DNA of 20,245 nt from Scatomorpha merdigallinarum (GCA_018710885.1 DVJA01000024.1:1-20245); one strand, 5' to 3'. Counted from the stretch's first letter, positions 8,806 through 16,252 are shown. Notes: generated by a model not told the origin, from the sequence alone. Numbers and translations: made by a program.

Positions 8806-8866
8806 CTGCGCTTCCACCTCACAGGTACAGCCCGATAGTTTAGGTTAAATGAGAGGAGATATATAC

Positions 8867-10804
8867 ATGAACCGCAGATTCCCCACTATGTTTACACCCA
8901 TAAAGATAGGCACCGTGACCGTTCCCAACCGCTTTGTCGTACCCCCCATGGGCAACAACTTTGCCAACACCGACGGCTCCCTGAGCGACCGCAGCGCCGC
9001 CTACTATGAGGCCCGCGCCAAGGGCGGCTTCGGCCTTATCACCATCGAGAGCACCGTCGTCTACAAGGAGGCCAAGGGCGGCCCGCGCAAGCCCTGCCTT
9101 TTCGATGACGCTGTGATTCCCAGCTTCAAGGCTGTCGCAGACCGCTGTCATGCCTACGGCGCCAAGGTCAGCATCCAGCTCCAGCACGCCGGTCCCGAGG
9201 GCAACAGCAAACTCACCGGCTACCCGCTCAAGGCCGCTTCCCCCATCGCGCCCAGCGACGGACGCGAGATCCCCGAGGCCATGCCGACCGAGGAGGTCTA
9301 CAAGCTCATCGAGTGCTACGGCGACGCCGCCCGCAGGGCACAGCTCGCCGGTATAGACATGGTGGAAGTCCACTGCGCCCACGGCTACCTTGTCAGCACC
9401 TTCGTCTCTGCCCGCACCAATAAGCGCACCGACGAGTTCGGCGGCTGCTTTGAAAACCGTATGCGCCTGCCGCGCCTCATCATCGAGAACATACGCCGCA
9501 AGACCGGCGGCAACATGCCCATTCTCTGCCGCATCAACGCCCGCGACGAGGGCGACGGCGGCATGGACGTCCACGACGCCGCGGCCATGGCCGCCTACCT
9601 TGAGCAGGAGTGCGGCGTTGACGCCATCCACGTCTCCCGTTCCATCCACATCCACGACGAGTTCATGTGGGCGCCTAACATCACCCACGGCGGCTTCAAC
9701 GCCGAGCTCTGCTCTGAGATCAAGCGCGCCGTCAACGTCCCCGTCATCATCGTCGGCCGCTTCACCGAGCCCCAGTACGCCGAGCTGCTGGTAAAGCAGG
9801 GCCGCGCTGACCTGGTGGCCTTCGGCCGTCAGAGCATCGCCGACCCCGAACTGCCCAACAAGGCCCGCAACGGCCAGCTCGAGCAGCTTACCCCCTGCAT
9901 TGCCTGCCTGCTCGGCTGCGTACCCAACATGCTCAAAGGTAACCCTATCACCTGCGCCATGAACCCCTGCGTCGGCCGCGAAGCCGAGGTCAAGCCGGCC
10001 GAGGTCAGGAAGAACGTCGTCGTCATCGGCGGCGGCCCCGGCGGTATGTACGCCGCCGCCCTCTGCGCCAGGCGCGGCCACAACGTGACCCTGATAGAGA
10101 AGGGCGCCGAACTTGGCGGCCACTTCCTCGTCGCCGCCTATCCTCCCGGAAAGGGCGAAATCTCCGGCGCGATACGCAGCCTCATTGTCAACTGCCGCCT
10201 CGCCGGAGTCGATATCCGCACCGGCACTGAAGCCACGAGCGAGCTCATAGCCTCCCTCAAGCCGGACGCGGCAATAGTCGCCACAGGCTCCGTACCCCTG
10301 CGTCTGCCCATCCCCGGCCTCGATGACTGCGGCTGCGTCACCGCTGAGGACGTGCTGACCGGCAAACAGGACGTCGGCCACCGCGTGCTGGTTGTCGGCG
10401 GCGGTATGGTCGGCTGCGAGTGCGTCGAATTCCTCACCGAGCGCGAACACCCCGTGGACATGATAGAGATGAAACCCGTCATCGGCGAGGACATCGTCCC
10501 CGAGGCCCGCAAGTACATCATGGCCAACATCGAAAAGCACAAGGTGACCCAGCGCGTCAACGCCCGCGTCGGACAGTTCTACGCCGACGGCGTGGACTAC
10601 ACTGACACCGTCACCGGTGAGGCCGGCTCCATGCGCGGCTATGACAGCGTCGTGCTGGCCATGGGCTACAAGTCCAACAACACTCTCGAAGAGGCCCTCA
10701 AGGCCGTCGTGCCCGAGGTGTACGTCATTGGCGAGGCCCGCCAGGCCCCCGGCAACTCCATGGAAGCCACCGGCGACGCCTTTAACGTGGCAATCAACAT
10801 CTAA
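8867..10804 (+). CDS. NADH:flavin oxidoreductase, 2,4-dienoyl-CoA reductase/enoate reductase type
   Basis: The 645-residue protein has the three-part build of 2,4-dienoyl-CoA reductase, enoate reductase and BaiCD/BaiH enzymes. An Old Yellow Enzyme FMN barrel (about 1-340) starts PMFTP-like (FPTMFTPIKIG) and carries HCAHGYLVSTF (Y174, matching the active-site Tyr of dienoyl-CoA reductase) and RTNKRTDEFGG. A 4Fe-4S site follows, C344-x2-C-x3-C-x11-C363 (CIACLLGC). Then come an FAD-binding region GGGPGGM (about 388) and an NAD(P)H-binding region GGGMVG (about 511). Such enzymes reduce activated C=C bonds with NAD(P)H. The ATG at 8867 is preferred over the in-frame ATG at 8849 because GAGGAG (8853-8858) is spaced 8 bases from it. 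Codon use is heavily GC-biased. Its natural substrate is unknown; operon context suggests dehydroshikimate or a derivative. Confidence 0.9.
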   Translation: MNRRFPTMFTPIKIGTVTVPNRFVVPPMGNNFANTDGSLSDRSAAYYEARAKGGFGLITIESTVVYKEAKGGPRKPCLFDDAVIPSFKAVADRCHAYGAKVSIQLQHAGPEGNSKLTGYPLKAASPIAPSDGREIPEAMPTEEVYKLIECYGDAARRAQLAGIDMVEVHCAHGYLVSTFVSARTNKRTDEFGGCFENRMRLPRLIIENIRRKTGGNMPILCRINARDEGDGGMDVHDAAAMAAYLEQECGVDAIHVSRSIHIHDEFMWAPNITHGGFNAELCSEIKRAVNVPVIIVGRFTEPQYAELLVKQGRADLVAFGRQSIADPELPNKARNGQLEQLTPCIACLLGCVPNMLKGNPITCAMNPCVGREAEVKPAEVRKNVVVIGGGPGGMYAAALCARRGHNVTLIEKGAELGGHFLVAAYPPGKGEISGAIRSLIVNCRLAGVDIRTGTEATSELIASLKPDAAIVATGSVPLRLPIPGLDDCGCVTAEDVLTGKQDVGHRVLVVGGGMVGCECVEFLTEREHPVDMIEMKPVIGEDIVPEARKYIMANIEKHKVTQRVNARVGQFYADGVDYTDTVTGEAGSMRGYDSVVLAMGYKSNNTLEEALKAVVPEVYVIGEARQAPGNSMEATGDAFNVAINI

Positions 10805-10816
10805 TAGCAACACGGC

Positions 10817-10855
10817 AAATGCCACCTGCGGTAAAACGCAGGCGGCATTTTTCAT
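10817..10855 (+). terminator. Rho-independent terminator of the shikimate-related operon
   Basis: AAATGCC-A-CCTGCG (10817-10830) pairs with CGCAGG-C-GGCATTT (10837-10850) around a GTAAAA loop, with one internal mismatch, and is followed by TTC and a T-rich run. It lies 12 bases after the flavoenzyme stop and before the converging stop at 10856. Confidence 0.85.
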
Positions 10856-11500
10856 TTATTTTTTCTCACGTGTCAGGCGCATAACGACTATCCAGACCGC
10901 GAACATGAGCAGCAGGAATATGATAACCGGCGGCACGGAGTACAGTGTATACGAGCCATTTCCGTCTATGAGCTGCTGGTTTCTTGTTGCGAGTTCATAT
11001 GAAAAGCGCCCCAGCGCGGAATTAACCGGCGTAGCTATAAGCCCGCTCACAAGCCACACAGGCAGCGCGCCGATGGGCCAGACGTTCACGCGCCAGAACC
11101 AGCGCGGGCGCTCTCCTTTTGTGAGCAGCCACACCGTTACGGCCGCGAGGTCGAATGTAAGTATCAGGGCGACACATATCCAGTTCTGGTACTCAAGATA
11201 GAACCCGCCGCCCAATATAAGCCCGGCCGCTCCCAGAACTGTGGCAATGATGCACATGGTCCGGGCGTTCGCGCGTGGCCTGGCCTCCGCAGGCGTGGCT
11301 GGCTCGATGCCGCGCAGCAGATAGTCGGTAGTTACGTCAAAGTACTCGGCCATGGCAACAACGCGCTCCAGGTCCGGAATGCTCTGTTCGGCTTCCCACT
11401 TTGAAACCGCCTGACGCGAGACGCCTACGGCGTCGGCCAGTTGTTCCTGGGTGATGCCCTTCGACTTGCGAAGGGACTGTATTCTGTCTGAGATGTTCAT
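10856..11500 (-). CDS. XRE-type HTH regulator with C-terminal membrane helices
   Basis: This 214-residue protein has a Cro/C1-type helix-turn-helix in its first 65 residues (QSLRKSKGITQEQLADAVGV, SRQAVSKWE, then LAEYFDVTTDYLL-like AMAEYFDVTTDYLLRG), a short basic linker, and about four hydrophobic segments from residue 80 to 210, ending in charged LTREKK. Membrane-tethered XRE proteins of this layout are common in Firmicutes; most have no known function, though some are thought to sense the envelope or antimicrobial stress. It converges on the shikimate-related operon and is not part of it. An inverted repeat lies upstream of its start (11540-11583). Confidence 0.85.
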   Translation of the reverse strand: MNISDRIQSLRKSKGITQEQLADAVGVSRQAVSKWEAEQSIPDLERVVAMAEYFDVTTDYLLRGIEPATPAEARPRANARTMCIIATVLGAAGLILGGGFYLEYQNWICVALILTFDLAAVTVWLLTKGERPRWFWRVNVWPIGALPVWLVSGLIATPVNSALGRFSYELATRNQQLIDGNGSYTLYSVPPVIIFLLLMFAVWIVVMRLTREKK

Positions 11501-11539
11501 GCAAACACCGTCCTTTCGCCGTCAAGGATAGCAGGCAGT

Positions 11540-11583
11540 GCGGTTGCGCGTCCACCAAACGCACATGGAACCTTGTCAACCGC
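11540..11583. promoter_or_regulatory. Inverted repeat upstream of the XRE gene
   Basis: GCGGTTG (11540-11546) and CAACCGC (11577-11583) are perfect complements, with GGCA/TGCC extending the pairing outside (11534-11537, 11588-11591). On the minus strand a perfect TTGACA hexamer begins at 11579, but no matching -10 is seen 17 bases on. It may be an operator for the adjacent regulator or a leader hairpin. Confidence 0.35.
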
Positions 11584-11623
11584 CAGTTGCCTGGGCTTAT
11601 TTTAAGGCCATGTAGCCAAGTCT

Positions 11624-13348
11624 TTATAATAAATCACCACTTTGCGGAAGGATCTTCACATTATTCATCAATGTATCATACCTCGCAGCCATGTCCGTCA
11701 ACAACGGCTTATTTACCTCCCAAACATCCTTGTACCAAAGCTCTGCTCCTTTTATTCGGCCATAGGCATTGCTGTAGTAATAGACCAAATCACCGCGCTC
11801 GCCGAGTAAAGTAAAGCATTCAGGGTCGTCGAAGCGCCGCAGCGCAGCGGCGTCGTTCCTGTCAGCGGACAGAACGGCGAAAATTATCGAGTACTCCGGC
11901 GCGCTCTCCGCTTCAAGCAATTCGCGGCAGCAGACAGTGACGGACAGCTCCGCGCCGTAATTCTCCAGCAGCGCGAGGTGGCCGGCCCAGGACTCGGGGA
12001 AGTCTATCGAAATTCCCAGCTCAGCGTTGCTGTACGCACTCGATTCGGGGTACACCCAAACCTCGTCCGGGTTTTCCCCGGACGGCGTTTGCAGCTCATA
12101 CGCCCATAGCCGCAGCGGGTCGTCCGTGCCGTCCGCGCCGTTGTCGAGGGCGAAGACGCCGCTGCCGAGCCAGCTTATGCCCGGATAGGAATAGTCGTCC
12201 GCAGATACGGCGAAGTTCTCCGGCACGGGATATTCAGACAATGTCTGAGCCTCAAAGTCAACGACGGAAAGCCCGGTGACCGTCTCGCCGTCGTAGAACA
12301 TGAGCAGCGCCTTCGTGCTGTCAGGACTGTACCGCACCTGGTATGGCGAGGCATCGGAGACAGGCGTGCTGATGCCGGTCGCTATGTCTATTGAGACGAG
12401 AGTTTCGTCTCGGCTTATAAGCATATAACGGTTGAATGTCCGGTCGTATTTAAACTCAACGTGGGGGTCGGCTCCGCTGACGCACAACATCTCCGATTCG
12501 CCGGCGCTTACGTCCGTCCTCCACAGGCTGTTTAGCTCATAATATGCGTTTCCCGGTATTTCTCTGGAAAAGAATCCGATAATGCCATCTCCGACAGGCT
12601 TACAGTAAGCGCCGGGGTCTTTGGGCGTAATGCCGGTGATATCAGTAAGCTTACCGGTTTCCATTTCATAATACCAGCGGATAATGGGCGCATCGTTGCT
12701 TTCACGGCAGCCAAGCACCATGCTTTTACCATCTGGCGACATATCGGCAAAACAGATATGCCCCGGAGCGACCCCCGCCAGCACATCCGATATTTCTCCG
12801 GTGTACAGGTTTGCAAATACAGGGTATATTGACCCGTCACTTTTTGAAAAGCATATCACAAATCTCTCCGGTGATGTCGAATAAAACTCGTTATTGTAGA
12901 TGTCAAAGCCGTTGTTGATAGCAACATAGGGGTTCAAGTATGTTATTGCGACACCCTCTCCGTATTTGCACCACTCGAATTCTAAGTGACGCACTGCGCC
13001 GTCGAATTCATAGTCCTGCGAGAAGGTGTGCCGCTCCAGCTCGATTAGCTTGCCGTTGCTGACCGTGTATGCGGCATAGTGCGAACCGCTTTTCATCGCT
13101 TGCTCATCCAGGCACTTCATGATGGGACTGTAGTCTATGTACGAATACGCACCTGAAATCTCATGCTCACTCAGCGTGTAATCTGCACCCTCGATGGGCG
13201 TGAGAACGTCGAAGCCGGCGGGTTCGGGCTCGGGAGTCTCTACGACCGGTGTAGGCGCGGGTGTCTCCGTGACCGGTGTCGTTGTGACGCCGCAGGCCGT
13301 AAGCAGCATAATAAGCGCCAGTGACATACCTAAAACTCTCTTCACCAT
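11624..13348 (-). CDS. Lipoprotein with a beta-propeller-like (TolB/WD40-type) region
   Basis: The first 19 residues are a lipoprotein signal peptide with lipobox LTAC (acylated C19), followed by a Thr/Pro/Glu-rich tether (20-45). The body (about 45-435) has repeated short beta segments with propeller-type turns, such as DMSPDGKSMVLG (202-213) and RYSPDSTKALLMF (339-351), alternating with ETG/ATG turns (IATGIS, METGKL). A C-terminal domain (about 437-565) starts with LGISIDFPESWAGH, a motif common in small extracytoplasmic domains of Firmicute lipoproteins. The protein should sit on the outer face of the membrane; its function is unknown. GGAGG lies 5 bases before the ATG. It follows the acetyltransferase terminator by about 50 bases, so it either has its own promoter there, which I could not identify, or relies on read-through. 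Confidence 0.8.
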   Translation of the reverse strand: MVKRVLGMSLALIMLLTACGVTTTPVTETPAPTPVVETPEPEPAGFDVLTPIEGADYTLSEHEISGAYSYIDYSPIMKCLDEQAMKSGSHYAAYTVSNGKLIELERHTFSQDYEFDGAVRHLEFEWCKYGEGVAITYLNPYVAINNGFDIYNNEFYSTSPERFVICFSKSDGSIYPVFANLYTGEISDVLAGVAPGHICFADMSPDGKSMVLGCRESNDAPIIRWYYEMETGKLTDITGITPKDPGAYCKPVGDGIIGFFSREIPGNAYYELNSLWRTDVSAGESEMLCVSGADPHVEFKYDRTFNRYMLISRDETLVSIDIATGISTPVSDASPYQVRYSPDSTKALLMFYDGETVTGLSVVDFEAQTLSEYPVPENFAVSADDYSYPGISWLGSGVFALDNGADGTDDPLRLWAYELQTPSGENPDEVWVYPESSAYSNAELGISIDFPESWAGHLALLENYGAELSVTVCCRELLEAESAPEYSIIFAVLSADRNDAAALRRFDDPECFTLLGERGDLVYYYSNAYGRIKGAELWYKDVWEVNKPLLTDMAARYDTLMNNVKILPQSGDLL

Positions 13349-13398
13349 TACCGCCTCCTTATTTATCAGAGACGCAAAATTCGCAGAAAAGTTACAGA

Positions 13399-13440
13399 AA
13401 AGAGAGCCGGCGCGCCATAAACGGCGCGCCGGTTCTCTTT
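13399..13440 (-). terminator. Strong terminator after the Vat-like acetyltransferase
   Basis: Eighteen-base arms (13399-13416 and 13423-13440) pair throughout with one G-T wobble around an ATAAAC loop and contain GGCGCGCC. On the minus strand the stem overlaps the acetyltransferase stop codon and ends in TCTCTTTTCTGT. It should isolate the lipoprotein gene from the upstream operon. Confidence 0.85.
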
Positions 13441-14093
13441 CAGTTCAGCGCACTCGTCAGAGCAGTGCGCAGATGGTCCAAGTTCTCGTCACACAATACT
13501 GGAAGCCATTTTACCAGCTTCTCCGGCGGCAGGTCCCACCACTTGAAGCGCATAAGCAGCCCGATGAGCTCTGCATCGAAGCGGTTTTTGATGAAACGCA
13601 CCGGATTCCCGCCCGCGACGGTATAGGGCTCAACGTCGCACGTGACCACGCTGTAGGCGGCGACTATCGCGCCGTCGCCTATCTTTACGCCGGGCATAAC
13701 TACGCTCTTGCGGCCCAGCCATACGTCATTGCCGACGACGGTGTCACCCTTGTGCGGGAGCTGAGACATGTGGTCGGGCGTGGCCTCACGCCATGCGCCG
13801 CCAAAGACATTGAAGGGATAAGTGCTCGCGCTGCCTATCCTGTGGTTGGCCGGACCCATGATAAATGTAGTCCCCTGGGCTATGGCGCAGAACTTGCCGA
13901 TTATGAGCCTGTCGCCGAACTCCGGGTAGTTGAAGAGCACGTTGTTGCGCTCAAAGCCTGCGGGGTCGGTGTCATCGTCGTAATATGTGTAATCGCCTAT
14001 CTGTATGTTCGGCGCGGTTACCACGTTCTTTATAAAGCATGAGGTGCCATATTCATTCGGGAACACCTCGTTGGGATTTGGTATGTTCAGCAT
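13440..14093 (-). CDS. Xenobiotic acyltransferase, Vat/CatB family
   Basis: This 217-residue protein is a left-handed beta-helix hexapeptide acyltransferase of the group acetylating streptogramin A (Vat) or chloramphenicol (CatB). Motifs in order: IGDYTYYDDD (32-41), LIIGKFCAIAQGTTFIMGPA (63-82) then NHR with the likely catalytic H84, STYPFNVFG (90-98), GDTVVGNDVWLG (116-127), MPGVKIGDGAIVAA (133-146) and GGNPVRFIKNRF (161-172), ending with the WW helix region (KWWDLPPEKL). The N-terminal and STYPFN segments resemble Vat more than CatB. Acetyl-CoA is the expected donor. Real resistance cannot be inferred; many chromosomal members act on unknown substrates. GGAGG (14105-14101) lies 7 bases from the ATG and is part of an inverted repeat with a leader reading frame (see that entry). 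Confidence 0.88.
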   Translation of the reverse strand: MLNIPNPNEVFPNEYGTSCFIKNVVTAPNIQIGDYTYYDDDTDPAGFERNNVLFNYPEFGDRLIIGKFCAIAQGTTFIMGPANHRIGSASTYPFNVFGGAWREATPDHMSQLPHKGDTVVGNDVWLGRKSVVMPGVKIGDGAIVAAYSVVTCDVEPYTVAGGNPVRFIKNRFDAELIGLLMRFKWWDLPPEKLVKWLPVLCDENLDHLRTALTSALN

Positions 14094-14101
14094 TTTACTT
14101 C

Positions 14102-14138
14102 CTCCGTTCTATTTACTGTTCACCACCTTTCAACGGAG
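14102..14138 (-). promoter_or_regulatory. Hairpin sequestering the acetyltransferase Shine-Dalgarno
   Basis: On the minus strand CTCCGTT (14138-14132) pairs perfectly with AACGGAG (14108-14102), and the second arm contains most of the GGAGG of the acetyltransferase. The first arm is codons 14-16 of the 19-codon frame. A ribosome stalled there would free the Shine-Dalgarno. The loop is 23 bases. Confidence 0.55.
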
Positions 14139-14179
14139 AAGTCAACTGCGACAGAGCGTATTTTGCGTATGGCTTCCAT
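14120..14179 (-). CDS. Putative 19-codon leader peptide of the acetyltransferase
   Basis: The minus strand encodes MEAIRKIRSVAVDFSVERW and TGA. A GAGGTG lies 5 bases upstream of the ATG, and that Shine-Dalgarno overlaps the ybaK stop codon, so the two may be translationally coupled. The frame ends inside the loop of the hairpin that masks the acetyltransferase ribosome site. Leader peptides of this size control cat and erm genes by drug-induced stalling. No similarity to a known leader is recognised; real translation is unproven, and chance occurrence is possible. Confidence 0.5.
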   Translation of the reverse strand: MEAIRKIRSVAVDFSVERW

Positions 14180-14188
14180 TAGTACACC

Positions 14189-14647
14189 TCAATACACCTT
14201 GGCCTCGACATACTCGACGAGGTCGTTGGGGTTAAGGATTATCTGCTCGCCGCGCATACCGGCCGAGACCGCTATCTCGTCGAAGAGTATATATGTCTCG
14301 TCTATATAAGTGGGGTACTTCTTTTTCATGCCGATGGGCGAGCAGCCGCCGCGCATATAGCCCGTGAGCGGCAGGAGCTCTTTCACGTGTATCATCTCGA
14401 GCTTCTTGTTGCCGGAGACGGAGGCGGCGCGCCTGAGGTCCAGTTCATCGAGCACCGGTATGCAGAAGACGAGTATGCCCGTCTTGTCGCCGCGCGTTAC
14501 CAGGGTCTTGAAGACCTGCTCGGCCGGCATGTCAAGCTGCTCTGCGGCGTGCTTGCCAGAGAGGTCGCTCTCGTCATACTCGTACTCTGCCGTGCGGTAA
14601 GTTATCCCGGCCGCGTCCAGCAGCCGCATTGCGTTGGTCTTTGTCAT
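14189..14647 (-). CDS. ybaK: YbaK/EbsC family Cys-tRNA(Pro) deacylase
   Basis: This 152-residue protein has the length of the YbaK family, which hydrolyses cysteine wrongly attached to tRNA-Pro. The conserved lysine is in QVFKTLVTRG (K47), and the substrate pocket carries MRGGCSPIGMKKKYPTYID (98-116) with the typical G-x-x-P-I-G turn. DLRRAASVSGNKKLEM (70-85) matches the family helix. It starts 2 bases after the stop of the GNAT gene, so the two form one transcript. No residue expected for activity is missing. Confidence 0.92.
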   Translation of the reverse strand: MTKTNAMRLLDAAGITYRTAEYEYDESDLSGKHAAEQLDMPAEQVFKTLVTRGDKTGILVFCIPVLDELDLRRAASVSGNKKLEMIHVKELLPLTGYMRGGCSPIGMKKKYPTYIDETYILFDEIAVSAGMRGEQIILNPNDLVEYVEAKVY

Positions 14648-14649
14648 AG

Positions 14650-15243
14650 TTACGCCTCACATATCTTCCGGGAGTAGTCCTCGCAGACCTTGTCTATAAA
14701 ATCTGGCTCAAGCTGGTCATAGTTTATGGGGTGCGGAGGGTTGGGGACAAATGGAGCTATGTCGTACTCGAAGTACGTTAGGTTTCTCCACTCGCCGAGC
14801 TTCCAGCCGCAGTTAGTGAGAGTGTAGAGCTCCTTAAACCCACACGACAGGTGAAGCCGCTCGCTGGGTGCATTGGGCGTGCTGACGAGGCCGTAGGCCT
14901 TGGTGAAGCCCTGCCGCTTCAACAGCTCAAGCAACGCTCCATACAGAACCCTGCCCAGGCCGCGGCCGCGTTCGTCTTGGGCCATATATACCGACAGCTC
15001 GCTCGTCCAGTCGAAAGCTGCGCGCGTGCGGTACTTGTGGGCGTAGGCGTAACCCACAACAGCGCCGTCCTTTTCACACACCAGCCAGGGGTGGGTTGCG
15101 GTAACCCGTCGGATCCGGCTGCACATCTCGGCGGCGTCCGGCGCCGTCGTTTCAAAGGTTATGGGCGTATCTATGTACGGCGCATATATCGCCGCCAGGT
15201 ATGGCGCGTCCGTTTCGCGCACCGGACGTATCGTGCATGTCAT
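14650..15243 (-). CDS. GNAT N-acetyltransferase, phosphinothricin acetyltransferase-like
   Basis: From ATG at 15243 the protein is 197 residues. It carries the GNAT fold: TIRPVRETDAPYLAAIYAPY (4-23), SELSVYMAQDERGRGLGRVL (81-100) with the acetyl-CoA loop RGRGLG, and the late segment SERLHLSCGFKEL (127-139). These closely follow the phosphinothricin/methionine sulfoximine acetyltransferase group. A C-terminal extension of about 30 residues after FEYDIAPF is unusual for that group. A GTG three codons earlier (15252) is in frame but overlaps the Shine-Dalgarno AGGGAG, so the ATG is preferred. The substrate is unknown; amino acid analogues are the family norm. Confidence 0.87.
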   Translation of the reverse strand: MTCTIRPVRETDAPYLAAIYAPYIDTPITFETTAPDAAEMCSRIRRVTATHPWLVCEKDGAVVGYAYAHKYRTRAAFDWTSELSVYMAQDERGRGLGRVLYGALLELLKRQGFTKAYGLVSTPNAPSERLHLSCGFKELYTLTNCGWKLGEWRNLTYFEYDIAPFVPNPPHPINYDQLEPDFIDKVCEDYSRKICEA

Positions 15244-15284
15244 AGCTTTCACTCCCTTATCTCAAGTCGGCTCCAATCAAAACG

Positions 15285-15308
15285 AAGGGCGGGACTTCTC
15301 CCGCCCTT
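15285..15308 (-). terminator. Terminator after the VanY-type gene
   Basis: AAGGGCGGGA and TCCCGCCCTT form a perfect 10-bp stem with a 4-base loop, flanked by AAAAC and GTTTT that extend it. It lies 16 bases past the carboxypeptidase stop on the minus strand, followed by TCGTTTTGATT. The T-rich plus-strand side suggests it may work in both directions. Confidence 0.8.
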
Positions 15309-15323
15309 TTGGTTTTCAGGTCT

Positions 15324-16112
15324 TCAGTCGTACAATTCCAGGAACTGCTCCAGGCAGATGTTGTTCTCCATGATAAATTCCGCAGCCTCTACGCCGACAT
15401 ATCTGAAGTGCCAGGGCTCGTCGCTTCCGGTTATTGACGACTTGTCCGAAGGATATCTGAGTATGAATCCGTATTGAGCGCAGTTTTCACGCATCCAGGT
15501 GAGGAAACCCTGATCCATCTGTGTGGCATCCATAGTGTTATAGTATCTGTCGGTTATATCCACGCCCAATCCGGTCTGGTGGTCGCTCTCTCCCGGCGGC
15601 GCAACAGACTGCGCGGCCTCCGCGTAATCTTCCTCTGTCGGAGGATCAGGCCAGGCTATCTGACTGGCCCTGCCGTTATAGATGTAGTTCTGGGTGGAAT
15701 AACTGCGGTAAGCCGTCATGATGTACGGCGAGTAGCCCGCGCTGCGGGCTGCGTTAAGGAACTCCTCCAGCGCCGAAATGGCGCGTTCGTCAAAGTACTG
15801 AGCCGTGTTCTCTATGGCCGTGACATATGGAGGGGTGTACGAGCCGATGTTGTTGCTCGGACCGGCCAGGATATATTCCCAGGAACTCGTATCCACATCG
15901 GGTTTGGTCAACGTACGGTCAGGCTCCTCGTCCTTGCCGTTCGGCATCACTCCCCTGTCCGGCGTAGTCTGTACAGGTACGGTTATCTCCGCGTCGATAT
16001 TCACGCTGTTGTCTGCCGTTGCGGCCTCACTCGTGCGCGAGGCCACAATCAGCAGCAGAAATATGGTGAGCATAGTGAAGGCAAAGGCCGTGAATATGCG
16101 CTTTGTCTGCAA
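15324..16112 (-). CDS. VanY-type D-alanyl-D-alanine carboxypeptidase (TTG start)
   Basis: From TTG at 16112 the protein is 262 residues: a signal or membrane anchor (KRIFTAFAFTMLTIFLLLIV, ending near SEA at 28-30), a disordered acidic stretch (31-75), then an M15B zinc peptidase domain. Likely zinc ligands and catalytic residues are H178 and D185 (SDHQTGLGVDI), E232 and H235 (DEPWHFRYVG), with R136 in TAYRSY. The enzyme trims terminal D-Ala from peptidoglycan stem peptides outside the membrane. The frame extends upstream, but AAGGAGG (16128-16122) is 9 bases from this TTG, which also gives a clean signal peptide. There is no VanR/S or ligase nearby, so this is housekeeping or sporulation wall remodelling rather than a resistance cluster. 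Confidence 0.9.
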   Translation of the reverse strand: MQTKRIFTAFAFTMLTIFLLLIVASRTSEAATADNSVNIDAEITVPVQTTPDRGVMPNGKDEEPDRTLTKPDVDTSSWEYILAGPSNNIGSYTPPYVTAIENTAQYFDERAISALEEFLNAARSAGYSPYIMTAYRSYSTQNYIYNGRASQIAWPDPPTEEDYAEAAQSVAPPGESDHQTGLGVDITDRYYNTMDATQMDQGFLTWMRENCAQYGFILRYPSDKSSITGSDEPWHFRYVGVEAAEFIMENNICLEQFLELYD

Positions 16113-16203
16113 TGATCGCCGCCTCCTTCCATAGTGAATTCCACCCACCTCAGGCAAGTTGCAAAGAACTGCACGTGTGGGGACAGAACACGCTTAGGGT
16201 AGT

Positions 16204-16232
16204 ATTATACCACTAAAAGTGGGGGATGGCAA
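16204..16232 (-). promoter_or_regulatory. SigA-type promoter of the VanY-type gene
   Basis: On the minus strand TTGCCA (16232-16227) and a perfect TATAAT (16209-16204) are 17 bases apart. The spacer contains the dyad CCACT-TTT-AGTGG, which could be an operator. Confidence 0.8.
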
Positions 16233-16252
16233 GCGGCAGCTTGGCAGGGCGG

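Noticed and set aside
8840..10855. 671-codon open frame antisense to the flavoenzyme gene
   Set aside because: It is a shadow: the GC-rich codon bias of the sense gene removes stops on the other strand. The sense frame has clear domains, while the antisense protein is low-complexity Gly/Ala/Val/Asp and matches no family.
13440..14093. Calling the acetyltransferase a proven streptogramin resistance gene (vat)
   Set aside because: Motifs fit the family, but sequence similarity alone does not show activity on a drug; many members are chromosomal with unknown substrates.
15324..16112. VanY-type gene as part of a vancomycin resistance cluster
   Set aside because: No vanR/vanS, D-lactate or D-serine ligase, vanX or vanT is nearby; M15B carboxypeptidases are common housekeeping or sporulation genes.
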